In this document: piece after piece, positions 12,145-25,331 of the stretch
Numbering within the stretch: position 1 is the stretch's first letter
Layout of the letters: each line of letters begins with the position of its first letter
From: Mansonella perstans
Taxonomy: Eukaryota > Nematoda > Chromadorea > Rhabditida > Onchocercidae
Direction: 5' to 3'
Assembly (NCBI GenBank): GCA_037074765.1
Contig: JBAMDO010000577.1
Span: 372,001 to 436,000 of the forward strand
DNA: 64,000 nt
The notes under the pieces: generated by a model
The model's input: only the letters and a program-made list of their open reading frames with translations
Told to the model about the DNA's origin: nothing
Database searches by the model: none
Translations under genes and position numbers: made by a program

Positions 12145-14940
12145 CTTTCACACTAGGCTTTTTCCTTTTTTTATCCTATTTTGTTTTGTTTTATCCAATC
12201 TTCTCCGGTTCTATTTTGCCCTACCCTATTCTGCTGTGCTTCTTGCGATATGTTCTTCCTGAAAAAAATTAGCCCAGTAAATTTTCCTTTTATTAAATGT
12301 AATGTAGTCGTCGTTTGAATTTTTCGAACTTTTTTTATTTTCCTTTCTTTTCACTTTTTCTTCTTTTTTGTATCTGCCATTTGAAATACTTTTGGGCTTC
12401 AATTTGTCCAAACATTCACATTCATTGGAAAAAATAAGAACAATTTTGCAGTTTAATTTTTCTTTCAAAATTATTTTTTTCTTTTGTTGGGAATAAAAAT
12501 AAAATAAAATGCTAAAGAAAAAAAATAAAATTTTATTAATTTTAATGGTGTCAGTTTATAGGTCTCTGGAAGAAAGAAATCTCTGCACATTTGAAATACT
12601 TTTTTTTTCACTAAATTGATTTTAACATCCATTATCAACTATTCTTTCTCCGAAAATACATACATTTTAATTTTATGACACTAATTTTAAATTCAATCAA
12701 AATCGAAAATGAGAATTTGGTACAAATTAATGATTATCATTAGACTTCGCAAATGACCACAGAAGTGACCTAAACAGAATTGGACGATAAAAATGAGTAT
12801 GAAAGAATACTTCAAATCACAGAATTTCTATCCTACATATGCCATATATCAGTATAATGTCCTCCAATTTCATTACTTTTACAATCGCATTGCTTTCTTT
12901 TACGACCTACTTCAAACAATTCCTTTGAGAATTGTTATTTATTAATATTTATGAAATTCAATGAAATGTCCGGTCCACCTGAAATGCTTGAGATATCACT
13001 GACATATGACACCCTCAAACATAGCACATATATCAACAAACCGGTATTTTCATTATTCAAACGATACTTATTCTGGAAAATTTTCTTTTCTTTGAATAGC
13101 TGCCAAAAAATCTCAATATTAATTTTTTAAGTTTCTTTTGTTTCATAAATTTTATAAAACTTGAATTTTTAAAAAAGCTCTTATATCAGATCTGAAGTAA
13201 ACTACATAAGATTTTTCCTGTATGACAGCTGGAATTAAAATAAAAATTTCTATACTTTATTCGCAAAATTTTTCACCTTGCAAACATCCGGAAAAATTAC
13301 CCCAAAAATTACTAGGACACATCTTTATCAATTGTTTATTCAGCGAGTGATACTAATTAATCTAAGTTAACGATAATAAAGAACATATCCATGCACTTGT
13401 ATTACGTGTACAGTTCCATCTTTGTATGCAAAAAAGAAAGTTCTATAAAATTGTAGGAAATTTTTGCAATAATCTTAAATTTTGAAAGGTCACAATTATT
13501 TAAAATACTTGTGACCTTTGAATGGAAATAATTTGAAAGCAGCAATATTAATAACATTGATGTATGAAAGAAAATGTTTGAATCACTTCCATTCTTTCCT
13601 ATTTCATAGCATCATTGATATTTTTATTTTAGAAATTACTCTTTTTGATTTATTCCATCCGCAAATGTTTTCTTTTTTTTTTGCATAAATTTGTTAGATG
13701 TCACAGACAGACAAAAAACTTTTTCGAAATCGAAAATGTTTCACGAAGAATTTCAAGCTATTCATTCATCCCTTTGCAATTTTCCCTTTTAACTTAACGA
13801 TAACAAAAACATATATCATTATAATAATTAATATTTTAATATTGATAATAATAATAATAGTAATCGTAATAATAACAATGATGATAAATATATCATTATA
13901 ATGACAATGATGATAAATTTTCATAGCTTTCAGTTTTTTCAGTTCAGTTTTTATTTCTTTTTTTCTCTTTCTTAACAAATTCTTAACAACTTTTACTTTT
14001 TTCATTCCCGACTCCTCTGTTATCACCAAATTTTTTTTCAAGCGACATTTTCTTACAAATGCTGAAAGTTCCGCTGAGTGGATTAAAACTTAAAGTCATA
14101 CGATTAGTGGGGTATGTCCCATAGGGAACAGTTTCAAGACTAATTCTCAAACTTTTTGAGTAATGTCAACAAGAGAGCCACAAAGAAATAATTGTTCCCT
14201 GAATGTATATTAGAGCCAAGTTATATTTACTTAATTTCTGCCTTGGCCGTGGCTAATCTCTTGTGATAAATTAATGAAAATTGGCAGGTGATTGCCGAAG
14301 GCTATAGCGCCTATTTCTATGAATTCTTGATTGATCGAAATACATTAATTATTGCCTAATGGTATGTTTTATTTTTGCTACTTTGAATTCAGATGTTTTT
14401 ATCTTTTGTTTTTTATGTCCGTCTCCTCTACTATAGTTTTCCTGGTTAATGTTCTTTAATTGAGGAAGATGCGTTAAGAAGATTGTGCCTTGCAGTACTA
14501 TGTGTGCCTCATATTAGTTGTTGGTAGCGGTTTTCATCATCATTTATCCACAAGTCATTCTTTTCTGAAGACATTGTTGTTTATTTGATTTTTATTAAAT
14601 TTGAAATTTCCCAAAAAAAAAGAAAAAATAAAAAACTTTCATTGTTTAAAATTCACACTTTTTATACTTTGTACTGGTCTTTTTTTTATCAATTTTGAAA
14701 TTTGTAACTGAATTTTAATCCCACAGTGCGATAGTAATATTTTTCAATCATAAACTTTTTAAAATTTGAAATTTTTTCATTTTTAATGTCAACGTCGAAC
14801 AAGTCTGGAAATAACTATGTCAACAATGAGCACAACACAATGCATCTCTTCAACACATCACTGTAACCATTATCATTTTCGAACAGATTTTAATTTCCTT
14901 TTCGTTTTTTTTCTTTTCGAATAATTTTCTGCCGTAATTG

Positions 14941-15237
14941 TTTTTATTATTAATTTCCTGGTGTTTTCATGATTAATTTTATTATTATTAATTTCTATTA
15001 ATTATCATTAAATTTTTTCTAACATTGTTTACTAAGTTATTTTGCTATTAATTTTGTGGTGTTTTCATAATTAATTTTATTATTCTTAATTTCCACTAAT
15101 TATTATTAAATTTTTCCTAACATTGTTTATTAAGTTATTTTATTATTAATTTCCTGATGTTTTCATGAACAATTTTGTTATTGTTAATTTCCATTAATTA
15201 TTATTAAACTTTTTTATTATTAGTTTCCTGGTATTTT
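14941..15237 (+). repeat. 98-base AT-rich tandem repeat, about three copies
   Basis: The marker GTGTTTTCAT or ATGTTTTCAT recurs at 14961, 15059 and 15157, an exact 98-base spacing. It is followed each time by similar AATTTTATTATT.TTAATTTC.ATTAATTATTATTAAA blocks and an AACATTGTTTA..AAGTTATTTT segment. The copies are diverged, so the array is not recent. No coding potential is seen. Confidence 0.8.
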
Positions 15238-18200
15238 TCACTGTGATTGTTTTTTGTTCGCAAAACTTCAAAAATATCATTTATACAGCACAATTTCTCA
15301 CTTTCAGCAACAATTTGAAAGGAAGAAAAAGTGACATTTAATTCGCTTTTATAAAATTCTTGGTTTAATTTTTTTCTCAAATTTTTTTAAATGTTTGGGA
15401 ATTTTTCACGAAATTTTTTTAAAGATTTTGTTAAATTGAAAAGATTAAATATCGCTGGTTATAAATTTTTGTCCGTCCTTCTCTCTCTCTTATTCTTACT
15501 CATTTCCATTCTTCCTGAACTTTTTTTTTCTTCAATATCTCTGATTAACTTTTTCAAACAAAACATTGTTCCTTATAAGTTGCAGTCATTTTGAATCGTT
15601 CAAATTTCTTTTGGTCACTATCATTTGGTCATTCCACGCATCAAAGTGTTGAATTTTGCATACGTAATTCTTAATATCCCATTACTCGTTTGCAATTTGA
15701 CCCGACAGAAGTTCATCATGCAAAAATTTAACATTTTTTCATGGACAAATCAGAATTGCTTGCGAAATACAAAGTGTGCTTTTCTCTTACCGTAATAATT
15801 AAAATGTTTAGCAAATATGTAATTTTGTAAATTCTTCTGATTTGTCAAAAAAAAAACATTCTCGTTGAGATATTTTCTGAGTTAATTTGTGAAAACATTA
15901 CAAAGTCATTTTAATTTCCATTTAACTCAATTTTTTTTGCTTCTCTTTACTTTTGAAAGCGACCTTTTCGGAAAGTTTTTCACACATGTTTCCATCCGTT
16001 TTTTTAACTTTATAACTTTTAAAATTGTTCATTCACAAAATTTGGTGCATTGTCATTCACTATCACTTTTACATTGTCACTCACAATTACTTTTACTTTC
16101 ATTTTACCATCCAAATAAATTATTTGTTTACTATTTAAAGATTAAAAAACTAGATTGATTTTCCTGAGGGTCAAGAAGAAACGATTCAATTTATTTTTTT
16201 CTCTTTAAGAATCATTTACTGCTTAATCTCAAACGCATGTCCATTTCTAAAAAGACTGAGCAGATTTAATCGTTTACATTATTACTTTACAATGTTAAGG
16301 TAATTCAAGAATTCCATCCGGATGATTACTTATTCCGTTAAAGTAACACATTCAACGATGTTTTCGGAATATGCACTTTCAGTTCCATCGGTTATGGCTT
16401 CATGAAAATAGCGAACAAACCGCAATATCTTTGATACCAATTTTAAAAGGAAATTAAGGCCAAAAAGAAGTTTTATGCAGAAATGGATGAATAGTTGTGC
16501 AAAGATCGTGAATTGACACTTTTCTAATTGATGACACACGTTTAACCTTGATCTTACCTTGACCTTTAATAGAACAGATATAGCGATAGACATAAAACAT
16601 TCTGTTTGCTTGTTTTCGTTATGGAATAAATAAATTAGGGATGTTTTCTTTTTTTATAAAAAAATTAAATCAATATTTTATTTCTCTATAAACTAAGACA
16701 TTTCTAATTATTCTTCGTTGCAGGAATTTTTGTATACAGCATGATACTTTATCAGTATGTCAAAAGGTACTCGAAAAATATCTCTTAATTATCAAATGCT
16801 AAAAAATATGCTTTGCTTAGTTATCTAACGATATTTCAGACTCTTATGTAATGTTAATAAAGTTTTTGTTTTATAAGTGACATTGGTTTTAAATTAGTGG
16901 TAATTCAAAATCTAAATGAAATCTATTTGAATTATTTAATTTAGATAATTTATAGCCTTCTTAGCCGTTAAATTGGACCAGTTATATTAGTGTTATTGAT
17001 TTGCTTTCTCACAAGCTTTTCACATTTATTCATTAATAGCCTAGCTTACTCCATCTCTTACAGTGTGGCCTCATTCTTGTCATTTCTTACTGCTTTTGAT
17101 TACATCTTGCATTAGTGTATTTTGTTCTTGCCAAGTGTTTTTTTCTTGTAATGGATCACTTTGAATAATCTTTTCTGATCACATTGCTCAAAAGTTTTAA
17201 ATTGATTTGCAATCTGTAATCGTTATCATAGAATAATGTTACTGTAATGAGGCGTATAACCTTAATCATTCAACAATAAGAATTGGAATATATAATCAAG
17301 TGTTATATGTTACATTTATTGTATCAGGATAATCTTAGAAATATATTGGAAAATTAGTCATAATTGACGTCTTATAATTAATATCTGGAAGTTTAGGCGT
17401 AATTAACATCACATAATTATTTCTTATCCACAATTTTTCTGTTTCTTTTTTCTCTTTCTTTTCCTTAGCTTTAATTAATTTTAATTAATTTTAGACTTGT
17501 TTGTGCGAATAAATAAGTTTTGCTGAATGAATGTGATAAATTGCGACCGGAAATACTCTAGATAATCGATCAGTTCGGTTTAATGAAAAAAAAAAACTGG
17601 ATGTCCCGGTTTAATGAAAACTGAATTCGTTGTCCGGTTTTAGAGTGTGGAAAAAAAGGCATAGGAGTAGATGGATGATTTATTTTAAAGCATTGAAATT
17701 TTTTACTTTCCAGATGACTAACTTTTCCAAATATAATTTCATTCTTATAAAGTGATAAAGATAGAAAGAAAAAGCTTAGTATTAATTTGCACTTTAATTT
17801 TATTGATTTCGAATGGAAAAAAACTTTGCTTCGTAAAATTGGGAAATTCTATTTTCAGCTTTACGCAAACATTTCAATGCAAGAAGAGACAAATGATTCA
17901 GTCTTCAGTGTAATAATAGTGGCGTACGGAACGGAACGTTTTTGAAAATTTGAAAATATTGACAGAAAAAAATTTGAACTGACGAGCACTTATTGGAGAA
18001 TTTCTGAGAAGAGAGAGAATTTCTCTTTTCAGTTCATCTTGTATTTCTTCTAACCAAACATTTCACAGTTAGTATTTACACATTTAAATTTTAATTGCTC
18101 AATTTTGCTTCTTTACTGCTATCAAATTTATCACCAGATCGTTTGCTCATTTTAATTACTATGCTGATTTCTATCTTATTCATTATTTACTTATAACTAA

Positions 18201-18238
18201 ATATTTACAACTTTTGTTTTTGCTAAACGATTGTTTGA

Positions 18239-21200
18239 ATGGCTGATGGTAATCGAGCTGTCTCATCGGTAACGGCTGTAAAAGTTAATAAATTTACACC
18301 AACAAATTTAATCGAACCACGAGCAACCAATCATAAAAGGTTAGCCATAATTTTTTCATCATAAACTTTTTTTTTAGAAAGTTCAAATTTTATTAAAGTT
18401 TGTTTGAAAAACTCCACAGTAGAAGAAATTTTGAAATTTCAAATTGAAAATTTTGTTTAATCATGGTCCATTAAATTAATGAAGCATATGTGGAATTTTA
18501 AAGGAATTATATTACCACTAAAAATGTTTCCTAAATTAATAAAATTATAAGGGTCATGACTTCATCTTATCTTCAAATAAGGCATATTTGCCATTTATCA
18601 GTAGAGAAAATGGAAATGTGAAAAAATTACAGGTTCTCTGAATAAATGAAACCATCATCCAGAAAGAGCTCTAAATAGTAGGAATAAAAGGAAGTTAGAT
18701 ATTTTGCCCTCCCAGAATACAATTATATTTAGGGTGAAAAGATCGGGAAGAGAGGTGAGGGGCAAAATGAAGAAAGAATGCATATATATTATTATTAAAG
18801 CAGGTTTCATATTTATAATTGATTTTTAACCAAATTATTTATTCAAGGCATGTGCAAATGTGAGTGACATTCGTTGCCCTTCCTGAATGATGTCCTCGAA
18901 TGACCTCATTTTCTTTCATTTGTCAACTTACTTTAATATCATCTATCTCTCGCCCTCTCTCTTACCTGTATATCATTTTCACATATGAAAATTATCCTTG
19001 TCCCGCCTTATTGCAATCAAAATGGAATTGAACATTTTATTTTGTGATTTCATCTAAAATTATCCATCTATCAATTGTCACCTCATCATATATCTTCATA
19101 ATCGGTAATTTTCCCTTTCCGTTCTTTCTTCATTGTAGTATTTTAAATTTAACGAATAAGTAAATTCAATTTCAATTCTGTTTCTCACCAAAAAACACAC
19201 ACATATAGAGATACATACAGCTACATACACATGCAGACAGACATGACACCTGACAATAACGTAAACAAACTTTACATCTAGAAAACTGAAAAGAAATTCC
19301 ATAACAAAATGATAGATGTAGACAAATGTCGCTAAAGAGAGATAATATAGAAATAGGACATTAAGACATTAAAATAACTTGGTACTCATTCACTGTTCTA
19401 TTTCTTTTTATCCCATCAATTAATAATTTAACAGATTTATGAATCATATCCGATCACCTGTATCTGTCTGGCTATAGAAACAAACATGTATTGTGTAATA
19501 TTTCATCCGAATTTTGTCACTATTAATCATTTCTTGCAATTCTTCCAATACCAGTTATTTCATTTGCCTTTTTAAAATGTTTTTTTTTTTTCTTTTTTTT
19601 AAGGTCAGAAATTAAATTTTAAATGAAAAAACAAATTGAAAAATGTCTTTATAAACTGTCATCTCATTTGTTTATTAACAATTGTAATGGAATGTTTAGT
19701 GGCTTCTTTTCTACCACTTACATTCTTGTTCTATTAAAATTTGGCTTAAATAGTGTTTGATAGTTGAAATTGCAATTTTGAAATTCTTTTCATCTAATAT
19801 GGAGAAAAAATGTTTTTCTAATATTTTAAAATGATCAATATTTCCTATTAAAAGTTAGTTTTAATGATCGACTAAGCAATATCAACGGGAGCTACTTACT
19901 TGTTAATGACCTATTTCTTTATTAACAGTTAACTGGGATTAGTGTCAATAGGAGCTCCTTACTTTTTAATGATCTACTTGTTTATTAATAATTAACAAGG
20001 TAATGTCAATACTTGTTAATGCCACATTTGTTAATGCTATTCATTTGTCAGTGATTGACTGCTGCATTATTTACATACTTACTGACAGTGAAACAAAATA
20101 TGAAAAATGAAGGGAAGGAAGAATTAGTAGATAGTAATTAAGTAGTAATACTTTTTAGAAATTCGCTGTCCTAATTAGTTAAAAAACTATCAAAAGGATT
20201 GAAAAAACTACTGATAGACACATACACATACACACACACACACACCTACACGCACACATACAACATATTCATACATACATTGATGTACTGATAATGAAAA
20301 TTTATAGCAATTCAGTGTGGCAAATAAATGGATGTAGTAAATAAAATGGCAAATCCTGTTTCCAATATGATAAATAAAATATTATTAACAAAGAACAAAA
20401 ACTAAAAGTTCAAATAGCCTTAAGGTAAATTTAAAATTAAATTATAAGCACTACTCGAATTGAGTCGGAAAAGTTTTCGTTATTTTGATTACGTCCTTCT
20501 TTTGTCTTTTCGCCTGAAATATTGCTATCATTTTTAGAATGCTTTTATAATCTTGTTTAATTACTTCCTGAATCCAACACGAGCCTTAAAACTTTCATTT
20601 TTGCAATTTCCTGTCTTGTATATTGGCTCATTTCAGAGTAGTCTAGTAGCAAAAAGCGCCTAGCAAACGAAAAAATAGAACTCAAATAATTTTAATAAAA
20701 TGCAAAAAGTGAAGACATTAGCTGGATCAGTTTCTTCTCTTTCTGCTTCTTATTTCTTATCTCTTTGGAACCTCCTTTAATACTTTCAATGGAATAATTT
20801 TTAAAAATTGAAATTTAATTTCTTTCACATTATTGAATATCAGCTGCAGAATTCTTTGCCAATATTCCCAAATTCTCAAAATGAAAAGATTACTCAGAAA
20901 TTAGCTGATAGAAATATTTGTCAAAATTATTTGCTTTATGATGTCATCTGCTTATTGCTATTCATGTCAGACATCGATAACATTGTACGTCTTTACTGTT
21001 CTGACTTTCTGTCTAATTCTGAGATAATATCAATAACTGATACAATAACATTAACTATTGTATCGCCACTTCTTTCTCTCTCTTTATCATGTAAATTTGT
21101 CATTGAAATTTCCATCCGAAAAGATAAACAAACACCGCTTGATTCATCACAAATTTAATATATCGTTCTTTATTGGTTCAACAATTTTTGCATGTGAACG

Positions 21201-24200
21201 AAATATGAATTTAAATTTGTTAAAAATTTTTCAACACATCAATATCGTATTAATTTAGCTTTTAATTAATATGATATTATCATATGCGCAGAGAATGTTC
21301 TTTGGAACATTGAGAAGGGCATTATTTCGCATGTTGCTAAAGTAATAAGTTTATTTGATTCGTCATTAATTAACCAATTAATCAATCAATACACTGATTG
21401 ACAGTGATGGAGTATTTACTCATACATTTATACTATTTTGATCAATTTATTTCCAATAATTGTACGCATTTAAAACTTTTCTGAAAATTCACTTTTCAAT
21501 TTATTCAATTGAAGTTTTGAAAACGAAAACTATTCGCGAAAAATTAATTAACGTAAGGAAAAATTCATCAACTATTACTATCAAAAGCAGTGTTTATGCT
21601 CGGATATTGGTCTGAATCCATGTTTATCTAATCATTCTATCAGAAAAGAAGAAAATATCATTTTATTAATGAGGAATTCTCTTTCTGTTTCTCTATTTAT
21701 AGAATTGAATTCTAGTGGTTCTCTTTCTCGCATTTGTCCATTGGCTATTTCATCCCAATTGATTATATTATAGAAGATTGCCAGCTGTCTATATATTTTT
21801 ATAAACATATATATATATATATTTATTCTTAGCAATACAATCAATCTACATAAAATCGTCGAAATTTCAAATATTTCCGTAAATCAAATAGAAATCCCGC
21901 TGAAAGATTATCTCGGATTCATTGTTCTCGGTTCTTTCTATTGAGAAGAAATATAAGCATATTAAAGTATATGAATATACAGTTCTCTGATTTCTCGTTC
22001 TTATTTTCCTAAACTGTTCATCAGCTTTGCTATTAGACTTAAAATTTGACCAACTATAATCTATGCTTGAATTTTTAAATTTCATCCGATTCAGTCAAAT
22101 TTTTCAGTTAAACGATAATTGTAATTGAAAATTACCGAAATGTTTACTGGAGTAAATTGAGGTGTCTGTCTCTGCCTTCTGCTTTCGCTCATTGTCACTA
22201 ATAAGATAGATAGCTTAATAGATTAGATCTTGAAGAGGATAATTGAGCAGCAGGCGTGATACTAAAGACTAATCAGTTAGTGCATTCATTATTCGACCAT
22301 TTGCTTTTGATCATTATTTCTCGCTGTTTAAAATTGCTTTTACAATTCACTATTGGTAATTTCTGTTTATTATCCAATTAAGCTCAAGCAGGACTTTTAA
22401 TTGTTTGCTTTTCATTTAATTGAAGTAAGAACAACATTAGGAAACAAATAAGGCATTTGCATAAAATAAGGCTGCTATTTATTTTTGATCATAATTTGCC
22501 CTGTCTCACGATCTTTGCTGCCAACTGTCGTCCTTTATGAGTGATTAATAAATGACGGTAGGCCTCTTGTTAAAGGATTAGAACGACCGATAATTTTATA
22601 ATTACAACATATCGTCCGGACAATCAATTGACCAATTTCAGACCATCACTACCACTTCCCTCTTTTTCAACAAGTAATATTGATTGACCGAAATCATTTC
22701 GAGGGAACTTTTACATTTCACTCTAATAATATTTATCTTTTTTTGAACTTAGAAAGATGAAGTTTTGAAGTTTGATATTTTTATTGAAATTGTTTCGTCT
22801 ATTTTATCCTTCCTCATTATTTCTTCTGTCATTATTCATACGCTGTTAATCAATAAGTGACCTTTTTATTCATATTTTAATTACATTTCAAATTCTATAT
22901 GTATTACTATTCAATTTTTAAATTGAAATGAATTGTCTCGTATTAATGAACTGATACCATTGATATGAAAATAAATAGTTAACAAATTTTTTCGAAAAGT
23001 CATGAAGAGTTACTTTTTCTTCAGTAACCGAATGTACAAGTCTAAAAAATAGTAAGTAATAGTAAAATATGAGTACAAAAGATATTCATTCAGATCATTT
23101 AATTTATATCATTTAATTACTGTCATTAGATCATCAGTCACTCACTCACACACACACACATCTCATCTTCTACTATATCTTAATTAATGAACAAATTAGC
23201 ATCTTGCTATGATTCGATTCAATATCGCATATGAACATATCATTGAAAATGTTGTTGACTCATTTTATTCTTTTTTTTAAACTTTCATTATACTATTACA
23301 TTTTCATCTTGAGCTCAAATTGAAGCATGAAGCTTTGATTATTTAAAACGAATTCAATTAAGAGTTCCATACTATTTCCGCAGTTGAGATTAATTAGTGG
23401 AATTCATTAATGAGCATTTGTGAATTCTCCTAATGCGAACGGTAGAATGATGGATAGGTGGTAATTAAGAAAGAACCTGGCATGCTAGCAAGTTTTTTTC
23501 TTCCAGCAGTTATATCAGTTCTGTTTTGCGTCATTTATAAAAAAAATTTGTTTTTGAAAAAATCGGAATTGAAAAATGAGCGATTGATATCTTTCTCATA
23601 GCTGATAACATCAATAGATTAATGGACAACAAAAGTTTTAGTAATGTTTTTGAAATTAATGAAATTTTCTATTGTTTAAAGCTTTCGATTCGATCCAAAG
23701 ATAGCAATCTAAGAAATAAACGATTTTCCCCAATGCAACAGAATGAATTGATTGCATTGGGCACTTCTCAGTAAACTAGGCCACAATTCGCAAGGCCTTT
23801 ATTTCCAACGTTTCAGTTTGTTTCTTTCATCCGCTTTTTTATTACATTATTGTTTGTATGCTTTATTTCTTTTTTTTTTTTGCTCAAGATAATATCTAGA
23901 AATCTGAATCATGCTTCTATCAGATTACTGACTCGAATGGTTTCGGAATAGTTTTCAGCTACAAAAATTTTGCTCATTTAAAATATGCACTGAATTATTG
24001 CTTGTGTTACTTCCTAAGCCTAAGCTTAATTATCTACTTTTAATTTCATTACAGTGTTATTTTTCACATCAATGTGCTCAAATTGGAAAATGAAGGAAAT
24101 CCATTGTGTAAAATCTCATTTGCCTATTCTTTTTTAAATTAAATTTTAAAAATCACACGTGGAAATTTAGCAAAGAAAAAAGGCGAAAATAAAAATGATT

Positions 24201-25270
24201 GCCAAACGAAATATTTCAAGAATAGCGCAGATGACATCATTGTGGCAATGACATTTGAAACTATTTGATAAATAATTTTCCATTCCTCAATTTTTAAAAT
24301 TGTAGACATCATTGGCTTTTTCATTTTTGCTATTTCCATTACTTGCTTTTGCTTTTCCAATCTTGTTTTTACACATTTATTTAAATCTTAACCTCTAATA
24401 TAAGCATGCCGGTAATTAATAGTATTATGCTGAAAATTAACAATACTATAAAAAGTTAATAGTTAATAGCATTATGAGAAGCCTGATACTATTATAGGAT
24501 GTCTTAGCACTGTTGGTAATTAATAGTATCATGAGATATGTTAATCATTCATTATCGATCGAATAAGTAAGATAGATCATTTCGTGTAGTAAGAGTGCAG
24601 TATGTGCTGATAGTATTAGAATCAATACAAGTAAAAGAATTCCAAGAGGATCAGGATCCGTATTTATTTATAGTTCTGTTTGTTCACTTATTATTATCAG
24701 CTGAAATAATTCGTCACCGTAAATTTCAATAATAGCTGGTTTGAATTTCATTTTACTTTAAGTGCAATCATATATAGAAGCTCTAAGTGATTGTTATTAT
24801 TGGCACGGTGACAGATAGAAGTTGTCAACGCACCAGCTAATATCGATCCATGAAATATCATATTTACTGAATATTCTAGTAATGAATAGATTTTTTCAAA
24901 GCTTTTTAATAATTTCGAAATTTATGAAATTATTTTTTCCACAACCGAACTTTGATATAGCATATATATAATTATAAACTGAGAAAGAGGTAGAATCTAA
25001 ACATATTAAGCTTATGAAGTTCTAATGTTTGCATGGGCAATAACTTGGATATATTTCAATTCGTTTCACTTATTTTTATTAATATTATTATTATGATAAC
25101 AATAGTAATTACTATTGTTATTATCACAACATTAATGATGATATCAGTAATGATCCAATTGTTATTATTTATTATTAACAGCTGTTATCGTTATCGTTAG
25201 TCATTAATTCTGTTATCGTTAGTCATTAATTCTTGCTAATCATTATTGCTTATTATTGTTGTTTTTACTA

Positions 25271-25331
<61 letters not shown>

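Larger units (their letters stand above)
5802..18238. other. Gene-poor intergenic stretch of about 12.4 kb
   Basis: I see no conserved coding exon on either strand. Open frames are short, AT-driven and low in complexity. The part from about 6.6 to 8.6 kb is slightly richer in G+C than the rest and holds short degenerate duplications, possibly the remains of an old mobile element, but no transposase, reverse transcriptase or clear terminal repeats can be read. The rest is AT-rich DNA with homopolymers, one strong hairpin near 12.1 kb and a 98-base tandem repeat near 15 kb, both listed separately. It may hold regulatory DNA for the flanking genes, but none can be pointed to. Confidence 0.6.
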
